NCBI RefSeq assembly: GCF_001591685.1 | Contig: NZ_BCVJ01000001.1 | Coordinates: 62,001 to 126,000 of the forward strand | Source of the DNA: Ligilactobacillus murinus DSM 20452 = NBRC 14221 | GTDB taxonomy: Bacteria; Bacillota; Bacilli; Lactobacillales; Lactobacillaceae | Direction of reading: 5' to 3' | DNA length: 64,000 nt | Shown here: one piece after another, positions 36,258 through 45,069 of the stretch | Numbering within the stretch: the stretch's first letter is position 1 | Layout: each line of letters begins with the position of its first letter | Translations under genes and position numbers: made by a program | The notes under the pieces: generated by a model | The model's database searches: none | Seen by the model: the letters and a program-made list of their open reading frames with translations, nothing else | Told to the model about the DNA's origin: nothing

Positions 36258-37967
36258 TTATTTGTGCTGATCATTATTCTTCTTGTTTTTACCATGCCCA
36301 TGATATTGGTTTATCTCCATGATCACTGGCAAAATAACGGGATGACGCTTTGTTTGCTCATAAAGAAAATGATTGAGCTGTTCACGCACATCTTGTTTCA
36401 AGTGGCCCCAGTCAAATTCTTTATTGTCAAGATTTGATTGCACAGTTTTAGTAATGATGTCAGCACTTTCGGCGATCAGATCTCGACTTGTTTTAACGTA
36501 AACAAACCCTCTTGATGTGATCTTTGGGCGGTCAACGATCTTTTTCTTCTTGCGATCGATCGTGACTACCGCAATGAAGATCCCATCTTCAGACAAGATC
36601 TTACGGTCACGAAGCACGATATTTCCAATGTCACCCACTCCGATCCCATCGATCATCGTATTTCCAACTTCGACCGATGAGGCAACTAACATTTTTCCAC
36701 GAGTATACTCAGCCACATCCCCTTTTGCTAGCAAGAAGATATTTTCTGCTGGAATACCAACTTCTGTCGCTGCATGTGCATTAGCCGCTAACAAACGATA
36801 TTCACCTTGGACCGGCAGTACATAACGTGGCTTTAATAAGTTCATCATCAACTGCAAGTCATTTTTGCTAGCATGACCAGAAGAATTCAATTCATCTGAG
36901 ATCGATTTGACATCAGCCCCAGACCGATAGATCATATCACGTGTTTTAGCCACGTTCGTTTCCATTGCATGCGATGGCGTTGTCGTGATAAAGACAAGAT
37001 CACCTTCATGCAACGAAACAGAACGATGCCGTTTTAAAGCCATTTTTTGTAAAGACTTCAGTGGTTCGCCTGAACGCCCCGCCTCTAAGATAACGATCTG
37101 ATCATCATCATAGCGTTTGATATCTTTGAGCGGGATCAAAATATCATCGCTTGGTAAGTGGAGTTTATTTAATTTCAAAGCCGTCCGAACGATCTTTTCA
37201 ACATCATGTCCAGTCAAAGCGACTTTACGATCGTTAGCTTGGGCAGCATCCAAAACTTGTTGAACACGTGAGATATTGGAAGCAACACAGGCAACGATGA
37301 TCCGCCCTTTGCGATACTCAAAGGTCTCACTGATAAAATCATAGATCTCACGTTCATTGACCGTTTCACTTGGATTTTCTGCATTTGCAGAGTCGCTTAG
37401 TAACGCTAAAACACCCTCGTTTCCGATCTCAGCCAAACGAGCTAGATCAGTTTGATACTGCGCTGAAGCTGTTTGATCAAACTTGAAATCACCAGTATAT
37501 ACGATCGTTCCTTCATCTGTCTTCAATGCGACCCCTAAGCTCTCTGGGATCGAATGAGTTGTCTTGAAAAACGAAACAGTTGCACTCGGAAAATCGATCT
37601 CTGTTTTTTCATTGATAACATGAAAATCATTAAATTTCTTTGCTATCTCTTCATTTTCACAAGCAATTTTAGCCAAGGCGATCGTCAATTCTGAACCAAA
37701 GACAGGTACATCAAACTCACTTACAAAATATGGTAAAGCTCCGATCGCATCGGCATGTCCATGTGTCAAAAACACCCCGACGATCCGACGCGCATTTTGA
37801 CGTAAATATTCAAAATCAGGGATCACGATATCGATCCCTAATAATTCATTTTCAGGATATTTCAATCCACAATCTAGGATGTAAATATCATCATTCACTT
37901 CAATAGCATACATATTCTTAGCATTTTCACGTACACCACCAAGTGAAATGATCTTTATATCACTCAT
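36258..37967 (-). CDS. rnjB: Ribonuclease J2
   Basis: This 569-residue metallo-beta-lactamase/beta-CASP protein is the RNase J2 partner of RNase J1 in mRNA decay. The metal-binding block reads FLTHGHADAIGALPYF: H69, H71 and D73 remain but the next His is Ala74. The RNase J1 in this window (57162-58838) keeps the full HGHEDH. Loss of such residues is typical of J2, which has little activity and works in a J1-J2 complex. Other blocks are LLSDSANAENPS and SSGHASKNDLQLMM, where the beta-CASP histidine is kept. It has its own promoter region and terminator. Confidence 0.93.
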   Translation of the reverse strand: MSDIKIISLGGVRENAKNMYAIEVNDDIYILDCGLKYPENELLGIDIVIPDFEYLRQNARRIVGVFLTHGHADAIGALPYFVSEFDVPVFGSELTIALAKIACENEEIAKKFNDFHVINEKTEIDFPSATVSFFKTTHSIPESLGVALKTDEGTIVYTGDFKFDQTASAQYQTDLARLAEIGNEGVLALLSDSANAENPSETVNEREIYDFISETFEYRKGRIIVACVASNISRVQQVLDAAQANDRKVALTGHDVEKIVRTALKLNKLHLPSDDILIPLKDIKRYDDDQIVILEAGRSGEPLKSLQKMALKRHRSVSLHEGDLVFITTTPSHAMETNVAKTRDMIYRSGADVKSISDELNSSGHASKNDLQLMMNLLKPRYVLPVQGEYRLLAANAHAATEVGIPAENIFLLAKGDVAEYTRGKMLVASSVEVGNTMIDGIGVGDIGNIVLRDRKILSEDGIFIAVVTIDRKKKKIVDRPKITSRGFVYVKTSRDLIAESADIITKTVQSNLDNKEFDWGHLKQDVREQLNHFLYEQTKRHPVILPVIMEINQYHGHGKNKKNNDQHK

Positions 37968-38104
37968 ATTCTCACCTCTATTTTAGATTTTTGTATAAAA
38001 TATTTTAATTATCATATTTAACACGGGTCGAAAAATCGACCTATCAATATATGATTATACCATAATTACGATACCAGTTAACAATTATATCCAGGTAGAA
38101 AAAA

Positions 38105-38134
38105 AGTGTTGCTAGAATCACTTCTAGCAACACT
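38105..38134 (-). terminator. Terminator of rpsO
   Basis: A perfect 12-bp stem (38105-38116 with 38123-38134), six-base loop and a U-rich tail on the minus strand. Confidence 0.9.
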
Positions 38135-38145
38135 TCGAAATGAGA

Positions 38146-38415
38146 TTAACGACGTAAGCCTAAGCTCTTGATCAATTCACGGTAACGTTGAACGTCTTTG
38201 TTACGCAAGTATGCCAACAAGTTACGACGATGACCGATCTTCTTCATCAAACCACGTTGAGAAGCAAAGTCCTTCTTGTGGCTACGTACGTGTTCGTTAA
38301 GTTCGTTGATATCTGCAGTCAAAACAGCGATTTGAACTTCTGCTGAACCTGTATCGCCTTCATGACGTGCGTATTTTTTCATGATTTCGTTTTTCTTTTC
38401 GTTTGAAATAGCCAT
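38146..38415 (-). CDS. rpsO: 30S ribosomal protein S15
   Basis: S15 binds 16S rRNA helices 20-22 and organises the central domain of the 30S subunit. The 89-residue protein starts [20 protein letters not shown] and has [20 protein letters not shown] and the C-terminal [17 protein letters not shown]-type block. AAAGGTGGAA precedes the ATG at 38415. Confidence 0.97.
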   Translation of the reverse strand: MAISNEKKNEIMKKYARHEGDTGSAEVQIAVLTADINELNEHVRSHKKDFASQRGLMKKIGHRRNLLAYLRNKDVQRYRELIKSLGLRR

Positions 38416-38541
38416 TGTATTTCCACCTTTCAAAAATTCTGCCTAAAACCGAGTAAGTCGTCGGTGTCGTCGCCAAACTAAGTTATAGGTCTGGTACATC
38501 TGTACTTAATCTAATCTACTAGATTTTGTTTTAAAATGCAA
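38416..38541 (-). promoter_or_regulatory. rpsO promoter and structured leader
   Basis: The promoter is TTGCAT (38541-38536), 17 bases, TAGATT (38518-38513). The leader of about 90 bases holds GC-rich repeats of CGACGAC and a small stem (ACCGA and TCGGT, 38448-38465). S15 represses its own mRNA in several Firmicutes, so this leader may be the binding site. Confidence 0.5.
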
Positions 38542-38600
38542 GTCTTAAATTTATAAGTAAGTGTCAAGGAATATTTCTTGACATCAAATTCATTTTTCTG

Positions 38601-38629
38601 TTGCATTGTTTAAAACGCTCTTGTATAAT
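38601..38629 (+). promoter_or_regulatory. Promoter of rpsT
   Basis: TTGCAT (38601-38606), 17-base spacer, perfect TATAAT (38624-38629), about 60 bases before the rpsT ATG. Confidence 0.8.
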
Positions 38630-38688
38630 GAGATATGTTGAAAATTTAGATGATACCGTTACGGATCATACAGGTGGAGGTGACATTC

Positions 38689-38943
38689 ATGCCAATTATC
38701 AAATCCGCAATCGAACGTGTAAAAACAAACGAAAAAGCTAACGCTCGCAACTCTGCTGAATTAAGCAAGATGCGTACAGCAATCAAGAAATTTGAAAAAG
38801 CTAAGACTGCAGGTGCAGAAGATGTTGAAAAACTCTACCGCGAAGCAGTTTCAGCTGTTGACCGCGCACATTCTAAAGGCTTGATCAAAGCTAACAAGGC
38901 TGCGCGTGATAAGTCTCGTATGGCTGCACGTTTAGCTAAATAA
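38689..38943 (+). CDS. rpsT: 30S ribosomal protein S20
   Basis: S20 is an early-binding helical protein of the 30S subunit. The 84-residue protein starts [20 protein letters not shown] and ends [22 protein letters not shown] lies before the ATG at 38689; the frame is open 13 codons upstream, but those run through the leader. It is divergent from rpsO and convergent with holA. Confidence 0.97.
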   Translation: MPIIKSAIERVKTNEKANARNSAELSKMRTAIKKFEKAKTAGAEDVEKLYREAVSAVDRAHSKGLIKANKAARDKSRMAARLAK

Positions 38944-38951
38944 TAAATGAT

Positions 38952-38994
38952 AACAAAAAGAGCTTGGAATTTAACTTTCCAAGCTCTTTTTGTT
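38952..38994. terminator. Bidirectional terminator of rpsT and holA
   Basis: A perfect 16-bp stem (38952-38967 with 38979-38994) with an 11-base loop. The stop codon of holA lies in its right arm. Confidence 0.92.
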
Positions 38995-40024
38995 AGACCG
39001 CGACTGCCTTTTGAGCAAAATTAAGCATAAATAATTGAAAGAGTAATTCTGGCTCTTGCGTCGTAGTTTTTAAGCGTTCCTCGATATGGATCAGACCGAG
39101 ATAGGCATTTTTTAAATCCTGGCGTTTAAAGACCCGTGTTTTTTGCAAGGCTAATTTGACTCGATACGGATGAACCTTTAACGTACTTGCAATATTACCT
39201 TGAGCGTAACCATGCTTTTGTAAGATCTCAACTTGAAGCAATAATCGAAACTGACCTTCTAAGATCGCATTGATCTTTAAAGGTTCTTCTTTTTGTTGCA
39301 ATAGATCACGATATAACTCCAAAGCTTTAGCCGTATCTTTTTGCAAAACCAGTTCGACTAGATCAAACACATTTTGTTCTAAAGAGCGTGAGACCATCGC
39401 AGACACTTCATTGACAGTGATCTGCTTATCTTCAGCTACTAATAATAATTTAGGTAACTCATTAGCGATCGCAGTCAAATTAGCATCTGTTCGCTGCAAT
39501 AAGATCTCTAAAGCTCTAGGATCGATCGTATAGCCTTTTTGAGCCAACTCTGCTAATAAATGCTTACGTACAGCCATCTCTGTTAGGGGACTATTGTCAA
39601 CTACAACAGCTTTTTGCTTGATCTGCTTGACCACCTTTTTACGCTCATCTAGCTTAGCATAAGGTGCCATCAAAACTAATACAGTCGTTGGCTCAGGGTC
39701 ATTTACATACGCGATCAATTCATCTAGGTCGTGTTCGAGTTTTACCTTTTTAGCTTCACCGGTCAAAAAGTACGGTCGATTTATAAACACGAGTCGCTTT
39801 TCCCCAAAAAACGGTACTGACATTGCGTCGGCTAGTGCAGTCGATAGCGTTACCTCCTCCATATCATAAATTCCAATATTGAATTCACGTTCTTCTTCTG
39901 GGAAATTGGCGATCAGTTTTTGTTTGATCTTTTCAGCATTGACCTGTTCTTCACCTAAGACCAAATAAACTGGTGCCATCTGATTTTTTTCAATGTCATT
40001 TAAGACTTTTTCTACTGTCACCAT
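38993..40024 (-). CDS. holA: DNA polymerase III subunit delta
   Basis: HolA is the clamp-loader subunit that opens the beta clamp. The 343-residue protein starts MVTVEKVLNDIEKNQMAPVY and has VYLVLGEEQVNAEKIKQKL, the degenerate P-loop region, and later ANLTAIANELPKLLL and the C-terminal collar domain. It follows comEC by 77 bases, the standard order in Firmicutes. Confidence 0.95.
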   Translation of the reverse strand: MVTVEKVLNDIEKNQMAPVYLVLGEEQVNAEKIKQKLIANFPEEEREFNIGIYDMEEVTLSTALADAMSVPFFGEKRLVFINRPYFLTGEAKKVKLEHDLDELIAYVNDPEPTTVLVLMAPYAKLDERKKVVKQIKQKAVVVDNSPLTEMAVRKHLLAELAQKGYTIDPRALEILLQRTDANLTAIANELPKLLLVAEDKQITVNEVSAMVSRSLEQNVFDLVELVLQKDTAKALELYRDLLQQKEEPLKINAILEGQFRLLLQVEILQKHGYAQGNIASTLKVHPYRVKLALQKTRVFKRQDLKNAYLGLIHIEERLKTTTQEPELLFQLFMLNFAQKAVAV

Positions 40025-40101
40025 AGTTTTAACTAAAGCTCGCTTCCCTTCTTCTGCTATTATTCCGATTTAACAATCATACCATATTTATCCTATTAGC
40101 T

Positions 40102-42321
40102 CTAATTATCTTTAAGATCCCAAAATGAGAAATGACCTAACATTTCAGTAAGTTTTATCATCCCGACTTTAGCCGTCACATAGTATGAAACTTTTGCATT
40201 TTGTAAAGTCACTAAAGTTTCTTTATTGGGATGACCATATCGATTATGCCGTCCAGCAGAAATGATCGCAACTTTAGGGGCTAATTGTCGTACAAATTTT
40301 GGATCAGTCGCTGTCTTACTTCCATGATGTCCAGTCTTTAACACAGTTGCTGTCAAATCAGGATATTTCTTGATGATCGCAAGTTCTCCTTTACGATCAA
40401 GATCACCTGTAAAAATACATTTTAGGCCATAAAAATCGAGCCACAAAACGAGCGAATCAGCATTTGTTCCTTGACCACGAGTAAAAGGATGCAGTAACTT
40501 CAAATGTGGATCAGATAGGCTCACCTTATCAGTTACCCCTTTAACTGCTTTAGGCGCAACCCTTGACTTAGCTAACCGGCGCTTAAAACTAGGGAGGTCT
40601 TCCATCCCAGCCGGTACGATCATCTGGTTGATCTTGATCGATCGGCTCAAACTAGGAAAATTTCCAACATGGTCTGCATCTTGATGTGTCAAATATAGTT
40701 GGTCGATCTGGGTGATCCCTTTACTTAGCAAATAATTAGCCACGATCGTCTCACCACTTGTCTTAGTAGGACGCTTTTTCCAGTTAGGCATTGCGAAATG
40801 GACTTTGCCCCCAGTATCGATCAAGATCACCCGACGTGAAAAACGTTCTCTGATCAAAGTACAGTCACCTTGCCCTATGTCAAAATACACGACCTCACTA
40901 CTCAAGGGATAGCGTAGCAATAAAAAGGTCAAAAAATAACTTATTCCTAGCAAAGCTGACCAGCGAAGTTTTTTAGAACTACCCTGTAACCACAATAATA
41001 TGCCCAACCAAAGTAAGACCATTATCAGCGGTGGTCTTCCAAAAACAAAATTACTCGGTGCACGCGCTAATAAAGTTAAACCAGTTGAGATCAGCTGTAA
41101 GATCTGAGCTGCTAAATTCTGCAAAAATGGGATCACTGCACCGATAAATGTCACTGGTAAAATAATATACTCAAATATTAGGTTCATCCAACCCGTTATT
41201 AAAAAGGTCAAGAAATTCCACTGATACGTATAATACAATACGAGTGGCGCACTAAAAGCATTTAGTTTCAAATTAAACAGCCAATTCGAACTCGTTTTAC
41301 TTGTAATGATCACCAGGGTCAAAAGATAGCTCAGTTGTGCCCCTAGCTGATAAAATAACGCCGGATAACGCCATAATTCGAGTAATAACACTACTGCCCA
41401 AATAGTGGCTGGTTTTAAGTGCACTCCTTTTATGCGGCTAGTTGCCAACTTTATCCAACACATCCAGACTGCACGTACTAAACTCGCAGAGGCTCCACCC
41501 AAGATCACATAAACGGGTAAAACTCCCAAAATCACTAAACTCTTTAGCCATCTAGGTAAGCGCAATAACCTTAATAAATGACGTAAAGTTTTAACTACAT
41601 AGAAAACATGCAGACCAGATAAACTAAACAGATACAACAATCCTAATCGCGTGATATCAGCTAAAGTTTTATCAGCATCAGCCAACTTTATTCCTAATAA
41701 CAATGTAGCACTATACCAATCTAATGGTCGCGGAAGCTTTTTTAACGTTTCACGCAACGCTTGGCGTAGATCGTGCAACCTCCCGCGCCACGCCATTTGT
41801 CCTGGTGGCACCTTTTGTAAAGTATAATGTTTCACAGCAAAAGCTAGAAATATATTTTTCCCTTGATAAAAGCGACGCCAATCAAATTGAGCCTCATTGG
41901 TCGGTGCTTGTAACGGTAAAACTTTTCCCGCTACATCCCAGACCTTAGTCTTATCCATTTGCAATAATGTCTTTTTTTCAGCTAAAGTTTTGATCCGATA
42001 ATATCCATTCACCCACTGGCGTTTTTCCCACCACCAGGCTTTAAACGTTAACAGATCCCCGCTTATCTTAGTTTCATCGCTGTAGATCAGCAAATGTTGT
42101 TTCTGGGTCACATATGGTGTAACTTCCATGACCTGGCGTGTATTTTGCTGCCAAGTATAAAATCGGATACTAAAAAACACACAAACCACCAACACACTAC
42201 TGATCATTTGAATATTTTTAGTAGCCAACAGTCTTAAGAACAAAACTAACACGACCACTCCTGCTATCCAAGTATGGTCAAGTATCCAAAAACTTAAACT
42301 GACAGCTATAAAGGCTGTCAA
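40102..42321 (-). CDS. comEC: DNA internalisation competence protein ComEC/Rec2
   Basis: ComEC forms the membrane channel for single-stranded DNA in natural transformation. The 739-residue protein has N-terminal helices, the Competence domain with LLYLFSLSGLHVFYV (about 226-240) and a C-terminal metallo-beta-lactamase domain: LTHQDADHVGNFPSL (about 544), IFTGDLDRKGE and LKTGHHGSKTATDP. All parts appear intact. The start is uncertain: the first codon given is TTG at 42321 with a weak ribosome site, and a short inverted repeat (42301-42306 with 42314-42319) overlaps it. ComEA upstream is broken, so transformation by this route may be lost. Confidence 0.93.
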   Translation of the reverse strand: MTAFIAVSLSFWILDHTWIAGVVVLVLFLRLLATKNIQMISSVLVVCVFFSIRFYTWQQNTRQVMEVTPYVTQKQHLLIYSDETKISGDLLTFKAWWWEKRQWVNGYYRIKTLAEKKTLLQMDKTKVWDVAGKVLPLQAPTNEAQFDWRRFYQGKNIFLAFAVKHYTLQKVPPGQMAWRGRLHDLRQALRETLKKLPRPLDWYSATLLLGIKLADADKTLADITRLGLLYLFSLSGLHVFYVVKTLRHLLRLLRLPRWLKSLVILGVLPVYVILGGASASLVRAVWMCWIKLATSRIKGVHLKPATIWAVVLLLELWRYPALFYQLGAQLSYLLTLVIITSKTSSNWLFNLKLNAFSAPLVLYYTYQWNFLTFLITGWMNLIFEYIILPVTFIGAVIPFLQNLAAQILQLISTGLTLLARAPSNFVFGRPPLIMVLLWLGILLWLQGSSKKLRWSALLGISYFLTFLLLRYPLSSEVVYFDIGQGDCTLIRERFSRRVILIDTGGKVHFAMPNWKKRPTKTSGETIVANYLLSKGITQIDQLYLTHQDADHVGNFPSLSRSIKINQMIVPAGMEDLPSFKRRLAKSRVAPKAVKGVTDKVSLSDPHLKLLHPFTRGQGTNADSLVLWLDFYGLKCIFTGDLDRKGELAIIKKYPDLTATVLKTGHHGSKTATDPKFVRQLAPKVAIISAGRHNRYGHPNKETLVTLQNAKVSYYVTAKVGMIKLTEMLGHFSFWDLKDN

Positions 42322-42338
42322 TAAAAGTATAACTTGGA

Positions 42339-42827
42339 TTACTTAGGTTCCCCTTTAGCGACCAATTGCTTGAACAAAGCAGTGTCAATATATTCCTTAT
42401 CGAGTTTAACTTGCTCGAGTGCAACTTCTTTTAACTTCAATAGTTCGAGTGCATAAGGGTCATTGTTGTAATTTCTGAGATAGTGGATCTTTTTGACTCC
42501 TGCTTGCAATAACATCTTAGTGCATTGTAGGCATGGAAAATCCGTGACATAAAGTTCTGCCCCATCTGTGGGGATCCCAAACTTAGCACATTGTAAAACG
42601 GCATTCATTTCAGCATGGATCGTGCGTAAACAATGCCCATCGACCATGTAGCAACCGTCATCAATACAATGTTTATCACCTGAAACTGAGCCATTATAGC
42701 CACCGGCGATCATTCGCTGATCTCTGACCAAGATCGCCCCTACAGATAAACGTGTACAAGTACTCCGTAACGATAGCAAAACTGCTTGTAACATAAAATA
42801 TTGATCCCAAGGAATTCGTTTTTCCAT
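42339..42827 (-). CDS. comEB: ComE operon protein 2, dCMP deaminase family
   Basis: This 162-residue protein belongs to the deoxycytidylate deaminase family, which converts dCMP to dUMP. The zinc site has HAEMNAVLQ (about 71-79) and FPCLQCTKML (about 97-106), plus a further Cys/His cluster (DKHCIDDGCYMVDGHCLRTI) typical of dCMP deaminases. In Bacillus the gene lies in the comE operon but is not required for transformation. It ends 18 bases before comEC. Confidence 0.93.
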   Translation of the reverse strand: MEKRIPWDQYFMLQAVLLSLRSTCTRLSVGAILVRDQRMIAGGYNGSVSGDKHCIDDGCYMVDGHCLRTIHAEMNAVLQCAKFGIPTDGAELYVTDFPCLQCTKMLLQAGVKKIHYLRNYNNDPYALELLKLKEVALEQVKLDKEYIDTALFKQLVAKGEPK

Positions 42828-42886
42828 TTTTCCTACCTCGTCATCTCTAAATTTAGTAATAGTATATCAAAGATAACTATTATTGC

Positions 42887-43535
42887 CTATATCGTTAAAG
42901 ACTTACTCAATTTCTGATACGTTTTATCACCAATACCCGAAATATCCTTTAATTCAGATAATTGTTTGAATGAACCATGCTGTTGCCGATATTCGATGAT
43001 CTTTGTCGCTTTTTTATCACCGATCCCATCGACTTGCATCAGCTGTTCTTTGGTTGCTGTATTTAAATTCACTTTACTACCGTTTGCTCCCGATACATTC
43101 GCGCTCAAAGAAGTCTGTGGATCTGCTGGAGCAACCGCCGTCTGAGCATTAGTAGTCGCTCCTTGCTTAGGAACATATATCAATAGTTGGTCGGTCAGTT
43201 TTTTGGCGTAGTTTAACTGCGAAACTTCCGCTTGAGCTGTTAGACCACCAGCGCTAGCGATCGCATCGCCTCACATGGCCACTAGCTAAAAGCTTATATA
43301 ACCCTGGATGGTTGACCTCACCTTTAACATCTACATATACGTAGTCCGTTGTTTTCTTTTGCTTAACTGTTTGGATCACTTGATGACTTGAAGAATTTGA
43401 GGTAAAAACTTCAGCTGTATTCGTAGCTGAATGTTCAAACACAAAGGCACCCACAATAGTCAAGATCACTGCTAAAATACCACCTGAAAGAAATCGCCAC
43501 TTATATTCCATCAAAAAATCATACCAATCATTCAT
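42887..43535 (-). pseudogene. comEA: Competence DNA receptor ComEA, disrupted by a frameshift
   Basis: ComEA binds incoming double-stranded DNA at the cell surface. The N-terminal part (43535-43254) has a membrane anchor (about residues 15-33) and the SLBB fold start DYVYVDVKGEVNHPGLYKLL. The frame shifts after LLASGHV near 43265-43275 and ends in RRCDR. In the next frame the missing SLBB sequence continues (DAIASAGGLTAQAEVSQLN), then a linker and the helix-hairpin-helix pair (VNLNTATKEQLMQVDGIG to GIGDKTYQKLSKSL), stopping at 42887. One base gained or two lost explains it. A second ORF starting near 43183 is only the tail of this gene. Confidence 0.85.
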
Positions 43536-43566
43536 TTTCTCGCCCCCTATTACATAAATACGAAAA

Positions 43567-43592
43567 AAGAGCAGGAAATATTTCCTACTCTT
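43567..43592 (-). terminator. Terminator of the rsmD-coaD unit
   Basis: A 12-bp arm pair with one G-U pair (43567-43578 with 43581-43592) and a U-rich tail on the minus strand, just past the coaD stop. Confidence 0.85.
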
Positions 43593-43597
43593 AAAAA

Positions 43598-44068
43598 TTA
43601 TTTTTCACTTAATGCTGCTTGAACGATCGGCGGCACTAAATTACCTAGTTCACCCTTAAAGCGTGCAACTTCTTTGACCAAAGTCGATGATAAAAAGGCA
43701 TACTTAGGATCGGTCAATAAGATCAAAGTCTCGATCTTTGGTGCCAGCTCTTTGTTCATAGCCGCAATATTTTGCTCAAATTCGAGGTCTTGAGTATTTC
43801 TGACTGAGCGAATAATGACCTGGGCTTTTAATGTTTGAGCAACATTCACTGTTAGATCAGCTTCCTTAGATAAAACCTTGACATTAGGTATTTTTTCAGT
43901 TGCTTTTTGAATAAAGCTTTGACGTTCATTTGCCGAAAACATCGGCTTTTTAGCGGTATTGGTCAAAACCACGACAAACACTTCATCAAATATCGCTGAA
44001 CTGCGTTTAATGATATCTAAATGTCCATTTGTTACAGGATCAAAACTTCCAGGAAAGATCGCCTTCAT
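43598..44068 (-). CDS. coaD: Pantetheine-phosphate adenylyltransferase
   Basis: CoaD makes dephospho-CoA from ATP and 4-phosphopantetheine. The 156-residue protein has AIFPGSFDPVTNGHLDII, with the TxGH nucleotidyltransferase motif (residues 15-18), and the closing YAFLSSTLVKEVARF motif. It starts one base after the rsmD stop codon, the usual pairing. Confidence 0.96.
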   Translation of the reverse strand: MKAIFPGSFDPVTNGHLDIIKRSSAIFDEVFVVVLTNTAKKPMFSANERQSFIQKATEKIPNVKVLSKEADLTVNVAQTLKAQVIIRSVRNTQDLEFEQNIAAMNKELAPKIETLILLTDPKYAFLSSTLVKEVARFKGELGNLVPPIVQAALSEK

Positions 44069-44069
44069 T

Positions 44070-44630
44070 TTAGTTCACTTCCTTATAACGATAAAACGTT
44101 AATTCTGTGATCCCGTAATCAGCTTTTTTAATAAGTTCAAAATCAGCCAATTCTTCGGGAAGATCAGCGACTTGATCTGTTTCACAAATGATCAAAGCAT
44201 CGGTATTTAACAGCCCTAATTTTTTTAATTGCTCCATCAATTCTAAGATCTGTTGTTTTTTATACGGTGGATCAAGGAAAACATAATCGAAGCCTTGCTC
44301 TTGTTTAGCCAACTTATTGAGCATTTTATAAGCGTCACCTTTTAGCACTGTGAATTTATCTTCTTCTTTGGTAACACTCAAATTTTCATGGATCGTTTTG
44401 ATCGCTTGATATTGTCGGTCTACCAAAGTCGCATGGTCAGCGCCACGTGAAACAGCTTCGATACTAAGACCACCTGAACCAGCAAATAGATCTAAAACTT
44501 GGCCCCCATCTAAATACGGACCAATGATATTAAACATCGCTTCTTTAACTTTATCCGTCGTAGGACGGGTCTTCATTCCGGGAACTGCCTTTAAACGCCG
44601 CCCCCCATATTCTCCTGCTACAACTCTCAT
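44070..44630 (-). CDS. rsmD: 16S rRNA (guanine966-N2)-methyltransferase RsmD
   Basis: RsmD methylates G966 of 16S rRNA. The 186-residue protein starts MRVVAGEYGGRRLKAVPGMK and has TRPTTDKVKEAMFNIIG, motif I VLDLFAGSGGLSIEAVSRGA and the catalytic DYVFLDPPYKKQ. The start is set at ATG 44630, behind AGAGAG; the frame continues 18 codons upstream without conservation. Confidence 0.95.
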   Translation of the reverse strand: MRVVAGEYGGRRLKAVPGMKTRPTTDKVKEAMFNIIGPYLDGGQVLDLFAGSGGLSIEAVSRGADHATLVDRQYQAIKTIHENLSVTKEEDKFTVLKGDAYKMLNKLAKQEQGFDYVFLDPPYKKQQILELMEQLKKLGLLNTDALIICETDQVADLPEELADFELIKKADYGITELTFYRYKEVN

Positions 44631-44726
44631 ATAATTCAGCTCTCTTTTATTGTCAATTGTCACGCTAGCAATAACGCAACTCATGACATCGTTTTTTTAC
44701 CAAGATCTATATAAATAGATATATCT

Positions 44727-45017
44727 TTAATTAAACTTTTCTTGATCTTCTTCAGTCAGTTTATATGCTTGATGATCTTGTTTGGAAAATTCTGTCGTGA
44801 TATCAGGTCGATTTGAGATCTCGACTTCTTTAACAAAGCGTAACTGTTTCAATTTTTCGACCGTTTTTTTTACATCTACCTCATCCATATAGATCAAGGC
44901 ATACTTCATCTTACGTGAAACATACTGAAGATTACCATAACGTCGTAATTGTTTACTTTGGCGCAAATGATAAAGATATACGATCACGCCACGACGTTTT
45001 TTTGCTTCAAAAGCCAT
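44727..45017 (-). CDS. ylbG: YlbG-family protein (DUF2129)
   Basis: This 96-residue basic protein matches the DUF2129/YlbG family of Firmicutes, of unknown function. Signatures are RRGVIVYLYHLRQSKQLRRYG and YVSRKMKYALIYMDEVD (split here for length), followed by VEKLKQLRFVKEVEIS. In Bacillus it also lies beside ylbH (rsmD) and coaD. It starts 53 bases after the CAP-associated gene. Confidence 0.88.
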   Translation of the reverse strand: MAFEAKKRRGVIVYLYHLRQSKQLRRYGNLQYVSRKMKYALIYMDEVDVKKTVEKLKQLRFVKEVEISNRPDITTEFSKQDHQAYKLTEEDQEKFN

Positions 45018-45069
45018 CTTTTTATCACCTACATATCTTCTACTATTGTATCATCATTTTTCAAATATT

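Noticed and set aside
43254-43275. Programmed frameshift in comEA
   Set aside because: No slippery heptamer, internal ribosome site or pseudoknot is apparent; a mutation or sequencing error is simpler.
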